From an uncultured Lachnospiraceae bacterium (lineage in GTDB: Bacteria; Bacillota; Clostridia; Lachnospirales; Lachnospiraceae), in contig CATLAK010000001.1 in assembly GCA_949878435.1 (NCBI GenBank), positions 248,001 through 312,000 on the forward strand: 64,000 bases of DNA, written 5' to 3'. This document shows, piece by piece, positions 9,269 to 17,810 of the stretch (the stretch's first letter is position 1; every line of letters starts with the position of its first letter). The translations under genes were made by a program, and so were the position numbers. The notes under the pieces were generated by a model. It saw nothing but the letters and a program-made list of their open reading frames with translations. It was not told where the DNA came from and ran no database searches.

Positions 9269-9784
9269 TTACAGAAGCAGAATGGATATCAATACTCCAG
9301 CTGCCACTCCAAGACTCATAATCATTTTATTTTTGCTCTTATGCTCCTTTTCGATTTCCTCAATATGCAGGCTGATTTCCCTTAGCGGTTCGTCTAATGC
9401 CCCCGCCTGTGCATTTTCTTCCATGAACCCTAAACTACAGGGGAAATCCATAATCAGCTTTTTCTCTTCCTTTGTCAGCGGAAGACCTTCTAAGACCATT
9501 TTCATACAGCTTTGCCATGCTGCCGGAAAGGCTTCCCCCTTTTCACATACCCTTTCATCTATCTCTGCAAACGCTGCCCCAAAGGGTTCCCCTTCTCTTT
9601 CCGCCAGCCTGCGCAGGGTCTCCGGTATGGTTGCCTTCTGGTAAGAAATATAATATTTCATGGTCTCATAAATGCCTCTCATTTTTTTAAGCAGCACAAG
9701 GCGCCTTGCCCCGTCTGCACAGATATTCCACGCAAAACCGGCACATCCGGCGACTGCCAGTATGCACCCTGCTAGGCGGAGCAT
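9269..9784 (-). CDS. spoIIIAB: stage III sporulation protein AB
   Basis: A 171-residue protein with an N-terminal hydrophobic helix, a soluble helical domain and a C-terminal membrane helix (MIMSLGVAAGVLISILLL). The domain resembles type II/IV secretion F-type platform proteins, which fits its pairing with the SpoIIIAA ATPase. The start overlaps the end of spoIIIAA by 13 bases, implying coupled translation. Confidence 0.93.
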   Translation of the reverse strand: MLRLAGCILAVAGCAGFAWNICADGARRLVLLKKMRGIYETMKYYISYQKATIPETLRRLAEREGEPFGAAFAEIDERVCEKGEAFPAAWQSCMKMVLEGLPLTKEEKKLIMDFPCSLGFMEENAQAGALDEPLREISLHIEEIEKEHKSKNKMIMSLGVAAGVLISILLL

Positions 9785-10737
9785 TTTCCTTCACCCCACA
9801 TACCGGCTATCCTCTTTTGATCCTCATCGTACATCTCTCTGATCTGGCAAATACCCTTTTGCTTCTGCAAAAAAAGGTATCTCTGAAAAAGAATGCCTGC
9901 ATGCCTCATGTGACTTTGTACATCTTCCATAGAATCCCCGTGCATGGTCGCCACCACACTGCTCCCGCTTTGCAGAATCTGATATAGCGCCCTCAAATCT
10001 TCCTCGCCGCCCACTTCATCCACTGCCACCACGGCAGGCGCCATAGAGCGCATCAGGAGCATCATTCCCTGCACCTTAGGACTGCCATCCAGCACATCTG
10101 TGCGAAATCCTACATGATTTTGGGGAATCCCCATAAAGCTCCCTGCAATTTCCGACCGCTCGTCCACGACTCCCACCTGCCTGCCTGTTCCATAAATATT
10201 TCCCTCTGACACCTGCCTGATAATGTCTCTAAGCAGGGTTGTCTTTCCACATCCCGGCGGAGATACAAGGAGCGTATTTAAAAAGCGGTTTTCCTTATAA
10301 AGAAACGGCATGACTGCATCTGCCGCTCCTATCACCTCATGAGAGATTCTGATGTTCATAAAGCGGATGTGCGTCATATTCCGGATCATGCCATTTTCAT
10401 TCAGGACTACCTGTCCTGCCATCCCAATGCGGTGTCCTCCCGATACCGTCAAAAACCCCTGCCTTATTTCATTTTCAAAGGCATACATAGAATAACGGCA
10501 TATATTCTTAAGAATTTCCTCCATATCCCGCTCTGTCATGTACCACGCATCCTGCCAATCTCTGCCTAAATTCCCTTTTCCGGATAAGAATCGTTCCTCC
10601 CCAGCTGTAATGAGCCTGACCGGCTGACCTACGCCAAGGCGGATCTCCTGTAGTTTGTCCACCTGTAAAAGTGCCTGCTCCCACCGCGATTTCATATATT
10701 CGGGAAAGATCCGTATGATTTCTTCTCTCTTCGTCAT
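9772..10737 (-). CDS. spoIIIAA: stage III sporulation protein AA (secretion-type ATPase)
   Basis: A 321-residue cytoplasmic ATPase, first gene of the spoIIIA operon. The Walker A motif VSPPGCGKTTLL is near residue 158-169 and a Walker B-like VVAVDEVGG follows; the family resembles type II/IV secretion ATPases and is thought to power the SpoIIIA channel. The start chosen is ATG 10735-10737 with AGAGGTG 6 bases upstream; a GTG inside that ribosome binding site opens the frame three codons earlier but is unlikely to be used. A sigma-E-like promoter lies just upstream. Confidence 0.95.
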   Translation of the reverse strand: MTKREEIIRIFPEYMKSRWEQALLQVDKLQEIRLGVGQPVRLITAGEERFLSGKGNLGRDWQDAWYMTERDMEEILKNICRYSMYAFENEIRQGFLTVSGGHRIGMAGQVVLNENGMIRNMTHIRFMNIRISHEVIGAADAVMPFLYKENRFLNTLLVSPPGCGKTTLLRDIIRQVSEGNIYGTGRQVGVVDERSEIAGSFMGIPQNHVGFRTDVLDGSPKVQGMMLLMRSMAPAVVAVDEVGGEEDLRALYQILQSGSSVVATMHGDSMEDVQSHMRHAGILFQRYLFLQKQKGICQIREMYDEDQKRIAGMWGEGKCSA

Positions 10738-10756
10738 TGCATTCACCTCTTATCCC

Positions 10757-10784
10757 AATATATGATGATTTGTCCAACTTATGC
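10757..10784 (-). promoter_or_regulatory. sigma-E-like promoter of the spoIIIA operon
   Basis: On the minus strand GCATAAG (5 of 7 to the sigma-E -35 KMATATT) is separated by 13 bases from CATATATT (6 of 8 to the -10 CATACAMT). The element ends about 20 bases before the spoIIIAA start codon. The known sigma-E control of spoIIIA in Bacillus supports the call; the consensus match is moderate. Confidence 0.55.
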
Positions 10785-10785
10785 C

Positions 10786-10822
10786 AAAAACCGGAATCTC
10801 CTATTACAGAAATTCCGGTTTT
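10786..10822 (-). terminator. intrinsic terminator after pnp
   Basis: On the minus strand ACCGGAAT pairs with ATTCCGGT around a 14-base loop and is followed by TTTTT. It ends the pnp transcript about 65 bases after the stop codon and separates it from the sporulation operon. Confidence 0.8.
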
Positions 10823-10883
10823 CATCTTCCTCCGGTCAAGCACCGGGGCTGTTATTTATTTGATTTTTGCCGATGGATACGCA

Positions 10884-12974
10884 TTAAATCTGTGCAACAT
10901 CCTTCATAGAGAAACTCATTCTTCCCATCTTGTCTTTTCCAAGGCATACCACAGTTACCTTATCGCCAAGGGTCAGCACGTCTTCCACGCGGTTGATTCT
11001 CTCTTTGGCAATCTTGGAAATGTGGACCATTCCCTCCTTGCCGGGTGCAAACTCGACAAATGCCCCAAATTCCTTAATACTCACTACGATTCCCTTGAAA
11101 ATCTGTCCCTCCTGGTAGTCGGTGACGATGGTCTTAATATACTCTACCGCCTTGTCCATCATGGCAGCATCTGTACCGCACACAGATACGTTTCCGTCAT
11201 CTGTAATGTCAATCTTCACGCCAGTGCGGGCAATAATCTCATTGATGGTCTTGCCTCTTTGTCCCACCACATCGCCGATCTTTTCAGGATCGATGGAAAT
11301 GGAGATAATCTTAGGCGCATAAGGTCCAACTTCCGGTCTGGGTGCATCGATTGCCTTTTTCATACAAGTATCCATGATGAATAACCTTGCCTCACGGCAT
11401 CTTGCAATAGCGCCCTCCACGATTGGTCTTGTAAGACCATGGATCTTGATATCCATCTGAATCGCAGTGATGCCCTCTGTGGTACCTGTCACCTTAAAGT
11501 CCATATCGCCGAAGAAATCTTCCAGCCCCTGGATGTCCGTAAGGAGTACGAAATCATCATCCGTCTCTCCTGTCACCAGACCGCAGGAGATACCTGCCAC
11601 CATTTTCTTAATCGGTACGCCTGCCGCCATCAAAGACATGCAGGAGGCACAGGTAGATGCCATGGATGTAGAGCCGTTGGATTCAAAGGTTTCCGAAACG
11701 GTACGGATTGCATAAGGAAACTCTTCCTCGGAAGGAAGCACCGGAATAAGGGCTCTTTCCGCAAGTGCGCCGTGACCGATTTCTCTTCTTCCCGGTCCTC
11801 TTGAAGGCTTTGTCTCACCTACCGAATAAGAAGGGAAGTTATAATGATGCATATATCGCTTGCTCACTTCATTTTCATCCAGACCGTCGATTCTCTGCTG
11901 CTCAGATAACGGCGCCAGCGTGCAGACATTACAGATCTGCGTCTGCCCACGGGTGAACATAGCAGAGCCGTGCACTCTGGGGATAATATCCACCTCTGCT
12001 GCAAGGGGACGAATCTGTGTGATCTCACGTCCATCGGGACGTTTGTGGTCCTTTAAAATCATTTTGCGGACCGTCTTCTTCTCATACTGATAAATCGCTT
12101 CTCCGAGAACAGCCAGCCATTCCTCATTTTCTGCAAATGCCTCTTCCAGCTTCTCTGTTATGTTCTTGATATTTTCCTCGCGGACCTGCTTTTCATCTGT
12201 AAAGACTGCCTCTTCCATTTCGGCAGGAGGTACGATTTCTTTGATGGCTGCAAAAAGTTCCTCGGGAACCGCACAGCTTGTATACGCATGCTTCGGTTTG
12301 CCCACCTCCGCAACGATCTGATTGATGAATGCAATAATCGTCTGGTTGATCTCGTGTGCCTTGTAGATTGCCTCGATCATCTGGTCTTCAGGAATTTCAT
12401 TGGCGCCCGCTTCAATCATGATGACCTTTTCGGAAGTAGATGCCACCGTCAGATTCAGATCTCCATTCTTCCACTGTTCCTGGGAAGGATTGATTACCAG
12501 TTCTCTGTCCACCATGCCCACCTGCGTCATTGCGCAGGGACCATCAAAGGGGATATCTGAGATACAGGTTGCAATCGCTGCTCCTAACATCGCCACCAGT
12601 TCCGGGCGGCATTCGGGATCGACGCTCATGACCATATTGTTTAAAGTCACATCATTTCTGTAGTCCTTAGGAAATAACGGGCGCATGGGTCTGTCGATGA
12701 CACGGCTCGTTAAAATGGCATTTTCAGATGCCTTTCCCTCTCTTTTATTGAATCCCCCTGGGATTTTGCCTACTGCGTATAATTTTTCCTCGTATTCTAC
12801 GCTTAAAGGGAAAAAGTCGATTCCCTCCCTTGGCTTGTCTGATGCAGTCGCCGTGGACAATACGGTGGTGTCGCCGTAGTGCATGAACGCGCATCCGTTT
12901 GCCTGCTTGCCCACTCTGTTGATATCAACCTTGAGCGTACGGCCTGCAAGTTCCATTGAAAACGTCTTGTACAT
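10884..12974 (-). CDS. pnp: polyribonucleotide nucleotidyltransferase (PNPase)
   Basis: A 696-residue phosphorolytic 3'-5' exoribonuclease with the full family layout: two RNase PH domains separated by a helical domain, then KH (about 555-615, VVGQRGKTINEIIARTG) and S1 (about 625-695, IVVSIKEFGAFVEFAPGKEG). The trimeric enzyme degrades mRNA in the cytoplasm, often with RNase helper proteins. AGGAGAG precedes the ATG. It follows rpsO after a 100-base gap containing a hairpin, the same gene pair seen from E. coli to Firmicutes. Confidence 0.98.
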   Translation of the reverse strand: MYKTFSMELAGRTLKVDINRVGKQANGCAFMHYGDTTVLSTATASDKPREGIDFFPLSVEYEEKLYAVGKIPGGFNKREGKASENAILTSRVIDRPMRPLFPKDYRNDVTLNNMVMSVDPECRPELVAMLGAAIATCISDIPFDGPCAMTQVGMVDRELVINPSQEQWKNGDLNLTVASTSEKVIMIEAGANEIPEDQMIEAIYKAHEINQTIIAFINQIVAEVGKPKHAYTSCAVPEELFAAIKEIVPPAEMEEAVFTDEKQVREENIKNITEKLEEAFAENEEWLAVLGEAIYQYEKKTVRKMILKDHKRPDGREITQIRPLAAEVDIIPRVHGSAMFTRGQTQICNVCTLAPLSEQQRIDGLDENEVSKRYMHHYNFPSYSVGETKPSRGPGRREIGHGALAERALIPVLPSEEEFPYAIRTVSETFESNGSTSMASTCASCMSLMAAGVPIKKMVAGISCGLVTGETDDDFVLLTDIQGLEDFFGDMDFKVTGTTEGITAIQMDIKIHGLTRPIVEGAIARCREARLFIMDTCMKKAIDAPRPEVGPYAPKIISISIDPEKIGDVVGQRGKTINEIIARTGVKIDITDDGNVSVCGTDAAMMDKAVEYIKTIVTDYQEGQIFKGIVVSIKEFGAFVEFAPGKEGMVHISKIAKERINRVEDVLTLGDKVTVVCLGKDKMGRMSFSMKDVAQI

Positions 12975-13025
12975 ATTCTCTCTCCTTTTCTTAACTTACC
13001 AGTCATTTTAAATGACTCATTGAAT

Positions 13026-13063
13026 TAAAAAGGCGGAGTAAACCTACCGGTATGCTCCGCCTT
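13026..13063 (-). terminator. hairpin between rpsO and pnp (terminator or processing site)
   Basis: AAGGCGGAG and CTCCGCCTT form a perfect 9-bp stem with a 16-base loop, followed on the minus strand by TTTTT. It lies between the rpsO stop and the pnp start. It can act as a partial terminator; in E. coli the equivalent gap holds an RNase III hairpin that controls pnp, so a processing role is possible. Confidence 0.7.
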
Positions 13064-13076
13064 AAAACTGCCATCT

Positions 13077-13343
13077 TTACTTTCTAAGTCCCAGTTTCTC
13101 AATCAAAGCACGATATCTTTCAATATCTTTATCTTTCAGATAATTAAGAAGACCACGTCTCTGACCTACCATCTTGAACATACCTCTTCTGGAATGATTA
13201 TCCTTGGGATGCTCTTTCAAATGCTCTGTAAGCTCCTGGATCCTTGCTGACAAAACTGCAATCTGTACTTCCGGTGAACCTGTGTCACCTTCGCATCTTG
13301 CATATTCCTTCATAATCGCTGTTTTCTTTTCTTTAGAAATCAT
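13077..13343 (-). CDS. rpsO: 30S ribosomal protein S15
   Basis: An 88-residue protein of exact S15 length with the conserved [26 protein letters not shown] and [14 protein letters not shown] blocks that contact 16S rRNA. It has a strong AAGGAGG ribosome binding site and its own promoter about 110 bases upstream. The leader between promoter and start is unusually structured (see separate entry). Confidence 0.98.
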   Translation of the reverse strand: MISKEKKTAIMKEYARCEGDTGSPEVQIAVLSARIQELTEHLKEHPKDNHSRRGMFKMVGQRRGLLNYLKDKDIERYRALIEKLGLRK

Positions 13344-13428
13344 TGTGTTTCCTCCTTCTTTTTCAAACGCCTGATGCTAAGAACCGGTCGGAGTGTCCAT
13401 AGTTCTGAGCAGCGGCTCAATCTCACAC
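13344..13428 (-). promoter_or_regulatory. structured rpsO leader, possible S15 autoregulatory element
   Basis: The roughly 85-nt leader can form a GAGC-CGCT-GCTC hairpin followed by an AGAAC/GTTCT pairing that encloses a short arm before the ribosome binding site. S15 represses its own mRNA through leader structures in several phyla, including Geobacillus. I cannot match this leader to a defined consensus by eye, so the role is inferred from position and structure. Confidence 0.4.
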
Positions 13429-13434
13429 TTAGGT

Positions 13435-13463
13435 ATCATAGCACAGCTTATGCCGCTTGTAAA
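13435..13463 (-). promoter_or_regulatory. sigma-A promoter of rpsO-pnp
   Basis: TTTACA (-35) and TATGAT (-10) separated by exactly 17 bases on the minus strand. The promoter begins about 10 bases after the stop codon of the upstream NlpC/P60 gene and predicts transcription start near 13428. Confidence 0.8.
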
Positions 13464-13472
13464 GAACAATTT

Positions 13473-14534
13473 TTAATCCTGCAATATGCGGACCATCCTG
13501 TACGGCGTCCTGTAGTTATAAGAAGAAATCTTAATTCCTGTCTTAGGGCTGCTGGCGTGAATGACCTGTCCTCCGCCGATGTACAGCGCCACATGATTGA
13601 CGGTGCCGCCCTTTGCATAAAATACTAAGTCGCCCGGCTGAAGTTCCGATGCATTGATGCGTGTTCCCATATTTGCCTGTGCCCTAGATGAGTGGGGCAG
13701 GGAAACGCCGTATTTTGCAAATACGCTAAGGATGAAACCGGAACAGTCCGCACCGTTCGTAAGGCTCGTTCCTCCCCACACGTAAGGATTTCCAAGGAAC
13801 TGCTTTGCATACTGACAGATATCTACACGGACATCGGACACGCCCTGACCATATAAAAGCTCGGTCATGGTAATCGCTGTCTCTAAATCTGACTTCACTT
13901 CCACGTAGTCGCTGGATACATAAACCTCTTCATCATCCAGATAAACCCTGATCCATCCGTCATCCTGAATCTCTACGATGTCCAGCGCTTCTCCTGATGC
14001 CACCTGGGTTACAATCTCCGCATCCGTACTGGGATATTCCCTGATATTTAATCCGTCAGCAGTCGCCACTGCAAGCGCAGATGCCAGTTCCTCGCCCTTC
14101 TTTTTGGCATCAAATCCTGTGAGCAGATACTCTTCCTTTACATATCCCTCCACTTTGCCGGAGGTGATATGTGCCCAGCCGTTTTCGCTGCTTACGATTT
14201 CACAGGCAGCGTTTTTGGGCAGCTTTCCAACCAGCTTGCCTGACTCGTCCGGCTCCTGTCTGATATTTAAATTATTTTCTTCCACATTGCAGATGCCAAG
14301 ATGGGTATATCCCCAGAGAGCACCCTCCGCTCTTCTGGCAATTTCAAGATATTCTACTTTTGTAAGAGATGAAAGGAACAGATCTCCTGCTCCAGCTGTC
14401 AATAATTCTTCTGTATCGTCGATTGTCGTTACTGTGTTCTCACGATTTAATTCCGCCGCAAATGTATCCATAGGTTTTCCCAACGTCATTAAGGATGTGA
14501 GAATACAGATCCCGCATATCATCTGTCTTTTCAT
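13473..14534 (-). CDS. secreted NlpC/P60 endopeptidase with two SH3 domains
   Basis: A 353-residue secreted cell-wall hydrolase. Residues 1-27 form a signal peptide. Two bacterial SH3 domains follow (about 79-138 and 153-213, each with an LNIR..P motif), then an NlpC/P60 catalytic domain (235-353) with Cys264 in ADCSGF, His314 in VNHVALYIG and His326 in IHAS. It should cut D-glutamyl-diamino acid bonds in peptidoglycan stems. GGGAGG lies 8 bases before the ATG. The gene has its own consensus promoter and a WalR-like box, which fits control by the cell-wall two-component system. Confidence 0.94.
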   Translation of the reverse strand: MKRQMICGICILTSLMTLGKPMDTFAAELNRENTVTTIDDTEELLTAGAGDLFLSSLTKVEYLEIARRAEGALWGYTHLGICNVEENNLNIRQEPDESGKLVGKLPKNAACEIVSSENGWAHITSGKVEGYVKEEYLLTGFDAKKKGEELASALAVATADGLNIREYPSTDAEIVTQVASGEALDIVEIQDDGWIRVYLDDEEVYVSSDYVEVKSDLETAITMTELLYGQGVSDVRVDICQYAKQFLGNPYVWGGTSLTNGADCSGFILSVFAKYGVSLPHSSRAQANMGTRINASELQPGDLVFYAKGGTVNHVALYIGGGQVIHASSPKTGIKISSYNYRTPYRMVRILQD

Positions 14535-14554
14535 AAATCGATCCTCCCAAAGTT

Positions 14555-14571
14555 GTTACAAAATTGTTACA
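14555..14571 (-). promoter_or_regulatory. WalR (YycF)-type binding site
   Basis: On the minus strand TGTAAC-N5-TGTAAC matches the published WalR consensus TGTWAH-N5-TGTWAH at every defined position. The copies are 11 bp apart, one helical turn. The site lies about 8-25 bases after the predicted transcription start, a position that usually means repression. The target is a cell-wall hydrolase, the classic WalR regulon class. Confidence 0.6.
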
Positions 14572-14585
14572 AACCCAACATGGTC

Positions 14586-14614
14586 ATTATAACAAGCAAT
14601 CTTTAGGATGTCAA
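14586..14614 (-). promoter_or_regulatory. consensus sigma-A promoter of the NlpC/P60 gene
   Basis: TTGACA, 17 bases, TATAAT on the minus strand: a perfect match in both boxes and spacing. The -35 box overlaps the ribF stop codon, so the promoter is embedded in the end of the upstream operon. Start of transcription is predicted near 14579. Confidence 0.9.
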
Positions 14615-15531
14615 TCATGGAATTGTCTTCCCTCTGCAATGTCCCTTTCCATCTGTTTTTTCAATGCCTGCACATTTTCAAACTTTTGTTCCGGTCTTTT
14701 AAATTGTAATAATTCTGTTACAATTTGTTTCCCGTACATATCTCTGTCAAAGTCGTAAAGATAAGTCTCCACACTGATTTCTTTCACCGCATTCACCGTA
14801 GGCTTGTACCCGATATTCGTAATGCCCGGATAAACACAGTTCTCGTAAAGCACCCGGGAGTAGTATACGCCCTTAGGCGGCAGAAGCTTTTCCGTCACCG
14901 GATAAAGATTCAATGTGGGCATCCCAAGCCTTCTCCCTAACCGGTTTCCTTCCTGCACCTTTCCCTCAAAGCTATAGTATCTGCCAAGCAGCTCGCAGGC
15001 AAGAGGCATGTCTCCCTTTTCTACAGCCTCCCTTACCAGTGTAGAACTGATCTCCCTGTCCTTATAAAAAATCTTATCGATAATCTCCACCTGATAGCCA
15101 AAAGTATCTGCAAGACCGATCAGCAGTTCCTTGTTTCCCCTTCCTTTATAGCCAAAAGACAAGTCCTCCCCTGCCGCAATATAGCCTGCATGCATCTGTC
15201 CTGCAAGAATCTTCCTGACAAAGCTTTCCGGATCTGTAGCCGCAGTTTCCCTGTTCAGCGGAAACTCAATCAAAATATCGATTCCCAAACGCTCAAATAT
15301 TTTTCTTTTTTCATATCGGGTGGTCAGTTCGGCTTTCGATCCTTGTCCAAAAAAAACAGAGGCGGAGGGGTAAAATGTAAAAACCACCGCCTGCATCCCC
15401 TGCTTTTTTTGCTTTAGAATATGGGAAAGAAGCTGTATATGCCCCTTATGAATGCCGTCGAACTTTCCAATTGCAACGGCAGTCTTCTGTTCTATATGAA
15501 ATTCCGTTGTATCGCAAATAATATCCATCAT
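14611..15531 (-). CDS. ribF: bifunctional riboflavin kinase / FAD synthetase
   Basis: A 306-residue enzyme that makes FMN and then FAD. The N-terminal nucleotidyltransferase domain shows AVAIGKFDGIHKGHIQLL (residues 20-37) and an FSS-like region; the C-terminal riboflavin kinase domain shows GNRLGRRLGMPTLNL and YKPTV. Length matches the bacterial fused type. It is the last gene of the rimP operon, 15 bases downstream of truB. Confidence 0.96.
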   Translation of the reverse strand: MMDIICDTTEFHIEQKTAVAIGKFDGIHKGHIQLLSHILKQKKQGMQAVVFTFYPSASVFFGQGSKAELTTRYEKRKIFERLGIDILIEFPLNRETAATDPESFVRKILAGQMHAGYIAAGEDLSFGYKGRGNKELLIGLADTFGYQVEIIDKIFYKDREISSTLVREAVEKGDMPLACELLGRYYSFEGKVQEGNRLGRRLGMPTLNLYPVTEKLLPPKGVYYSRVLYENCVYPGITNIGYKPTVNAVKEISVETYLYDFDRDMYGKQIVTELLQFKRPEQKFENVQALKKQMERDIAEGRQFHD

Positions 15532-15546
15532 TCATTCCCCGTCTGG

Positions 15547-16449
15547 TCAACTGAAAAACATTTTCACCGGCGAAAAAAGTTCCCTTTTCTTGTCATATCG
15601 GTATACGCCGTAAAAAATGCTCTGGTGGCTGTATACCCGTATCTTTTGCCCATCTAAAATCTCTGCTGTTTCTTTCGTGAAATCGCTTCTTTTAAGCTGA
15701 TTCCCATTTTGAATCGCTTTGAAAGCACTTTCTCTTACTGTAAGCGCCGGGTAGGTTTCAAACATCTTCTCTACCGGAATCACAGCTTCTGAAAACCTTC
15801 CCTGATCAGATAAGCTCTGCAGCTTATCAAGCGTACGCGCCGTTTCCACCTCAAATTCGCCTACCTTTGAGCGGACCAGCTTCGCCATTATCCCTCCGCA
15901 TCCTAACTTTTCCCCAATGTCATTGCACAGCGTTCTGATATAAGTGCCTTTAGAGCATTTCACTCTGATGACATATTCCGGGTGCGCCTCTTCTAAGATT
16001 TCCAGTTCGTAAATCGTAATCGGTCTCGCCCCACGCTCCACCTCTCTGCCTTCCCGGGCAAGCTCATAAAGCTTCTTTCCATTCACCTTTAATGCCGAAT
16101 ACATGGGCGGAACCTGCATAGAATCCCCCTGAAAGGACAAGATGACATCTCTTACCTCTGACGGCGAAGCTGACACTTCTCTTTCTTCTAAAATCTTTCC
16201 CGAGCCATCCTGCGTATCTGTCCTTATGCCCAGATGCAGCGTGGCAATATATTCCTTCTTCTGATCCGTCAGCATGCCGCACAATTTCGTAGCGTTTCCA
16301 AGACAAACAGGAAGAACCCCTACCGCATCCGGGTCAAGGGTTCCTGTATGACCAATTTTTTTTTGCCTGCAAATGCCTCGAAGCTTTGCCACCACGTCAT
16401 GGGAGGTATAGCCAGCTTCTTTATACACGTTTATGATTCCATGATACAT
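15547..16449 (-). CDS. truB: tRNA pseudouridine-55 synthase
   Basis: A 300-residue enzyme with the TruB signature HTGTLDPDAVGVLPVCLG near residues 35-52; the Asp there is the catalytic nucleophile that forms pseudouridine 55 in tRNA. The motif KGTYIRTLCNDIG and a C-terminal PUA-like part are also present. It lies between nrnA and ribF, as in many Firmicutes. Confidence 0.97.
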   Translation of the reverse strand: MYHGIINVYKEAGYTSHDVVAKLRGICRQKKIGHTGTLDPDAVGVLPVCLGNATKLCGMLTDQKKEYIATLHLGIRTDTQDGSGKILEEREVSASPSEVRDVILSFQGDSMQVPPMYSALKVNGKKLYELAREGREVERGARPITIYELEILEEAHPEYVIRVKCSKGTYIRTLCNDIGEKLGCGGIMAKLVRSKVGEFEVETARTLDKLQSLSDQGRFSEAVIPVEKMFETYPALTVRESAFKAIQNGNQLKRSDFTKETAEILDGQKIRVYSHQSIFYGVYRYDKKRELFSPVKMFFS

Positions 16450-16464
16450 CTTATCAACATTCCT

Positions 16465-17421
16465 TTATGCTTTTAGTTGTATTGCAATTTGTGCGGACAA
16501 GTTATTGACAATATCATGGAAAGTTCCCTGCATGGTAGCTCCCGCTGCCCGCACATGACCGCCGCCCCCAAAGAAAGATGCCACCTTCGCCACATCCACC
16601 TTTCCGTTGGAGCGAAGACTCACCTTGTATTCCAGCGTATCCGTCTGATACATAAAGATGGCGCATTCCACGCCTTTGGTATTTCTAAGCTGGCTTACGA
16701 TTCCTTCCAGATCGTGCGGCTCTACCTCATAAAAGTTCATGGTCTTTTTATCCACCATGCTGACCACACATTTTCCATTCATAAATAAAATACTCTCAAG
16801 AAGCGCCCTGCCGAGAATCTGATTCTGCACATAGGTCTTCTCATAAAAGGTCTCATCGATCAGCCTGGAAAAATCAAATCCGTAGGAAATCAGTTCTGCT
16901 GCCGCCTTTAAGGTAGAAGGCGCGGTGTTAGAATACTGCAACACCCCTGTATCATGAATGATTCCTATGTATAAAGCCTTGGCAATCTCCGTATCCAGCA
17001 GAGATTTATCGGCAATCACATCATAAATCAACTCGCTGGTGGAGCTCGCCTTGGGCATAATATAGTTTACATCCCCGCAGCCTTTGTTACTGATGTGGTG
17101 ATCGATATTCACTTTTTTCTTTGCCCCATCAAAAAACTTTTCGGCTTCTCCGAGACGGTCCTTTGCCCCATCCAAGGCAAAGAAAACATCATACCTTTCC
17201 ACATCGGAGACATAATCTGTATGTATTTCCTCTATTCCTTTGATACAGGCAAAGACATCTGCCGGTTTTTCCAGCATCACTTCCACCTTTGCCCTGGGGC
17301 ATGCCTTCTTAAGATACAGGTAAAGCCCCATAACGGACCCGACGCAGTCTCCATCGGGTCTTATGTGACCGCTGATGCCAATTGTTGCGGCATCTTTTAC
17401 TACTTCAAATATATCCATCAT
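16465..17421 (-). CDS. nrnA: DHH/DHHA1 phosphoesterase (nanoRNase / pAp phosphatase)
   Basis: A protein of about 318 residues with the DHH motifs GHIRPDGDCVGS (I), FALDGAKDRLG (II), NIDHHISNKGCGDVNYI (III) and a C-terminal DHHA1 domain with GGGGHVRAAG. NrnA degrades short RNA oligomers and dephosphorylates pAp in the cytoplasm, using manganese. The frame opens with a TTG, but GGAG sits 3-6 bases before the two adjacent ATGs (17421 and 17418), so one of these is the start. Its place between rbfA and truB is standard. Confidence 0.93.
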   Translation of the reverse strand: MMDIFEVVKDAATIGISGHIRPDGDCVGSVMGLYLYLKKACPRAKVEVMLEKPADVFACIKGIEEIHTDYVSDVERYDVFFALDGAKDRLGEAEKFFDGAKKKVNIDHHISNKGCGDVNYIMPKASSTSELIYDVIADKSLLDTEIAKALYIGIIHDTGVLQYSNTAPSTLKAAAELISYGFDFSRLIDETFYEKTYVQNQILGRALLESILFMNGKCVVSMVDKKTMNFYEVEPHDLEGIVSQLRNTKGVECAIFMYQTDTLEYKVSLRSNGKVDVAKVASFFGGGGHVRAAGATMQGTFHDIVNNLSAQIAIQLKA

Positions 17422-17444
17422 GCTCTCCAATTACTAAAACTTTT

Positions 17445-17810
17445 TCACTGTTCTTCCTGACTGCGGTTCACTTCATCGATCAGTCTGGACATTTTTACAC
17501 CATAAGCTATGGACTGGTCCACGATAAAGCGGATTTCCGGCGTATTTCTTAAATTGACCCTTCTCGCCAGTTCTTTTCTGATATATCCTTCCGCACTCCT
17601 TAGCCCTTCCAGCGTATCTTTTTGAACCGTTTCGTCTCCGTATACGCTGATCCATGCCTTACAAGTTTTTAAATCCGGTGCAACTTCCACTGAAACCACA
17701 GAGGTAAGGGGACCCACCCTTGGATCCTTCAAATCGCCTCTTATGATCTCTGCTAGAACTCTCTGCACCTCCCCGTTGATCCGGGTATTTTTCATGCTGT
17801 TTTTTCTCAC
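17445..17810 (-). CDS. rbfA: ribosome-binding factor A
   Basis: A 121-residue KH-like protein that helps mature the 30S subunit. The start [17 protein letters not shown] and the [20 protein letters not shown] block identify RbfA. The GTG start at 17808-17810 overlaps the infB stop by four bases (GTGA); ATG at 17793-17795 is an alternative with AGGTGA about 10 bases upstream. It lies in the nusA-infB operon as usual. Confidence 0.95.
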   Translation of the reverse strand: MRKNSMKNTRINGEVQRVLAEIIRGDLKDPRVGPLTSVVSVEVAPDLKTCKAWISVYGDETVQKDTLEGLRSAEGYIRKELARRVNLRNTPEIRFIVDQSIAYGVKMSRLIDEVNRSQEEQ

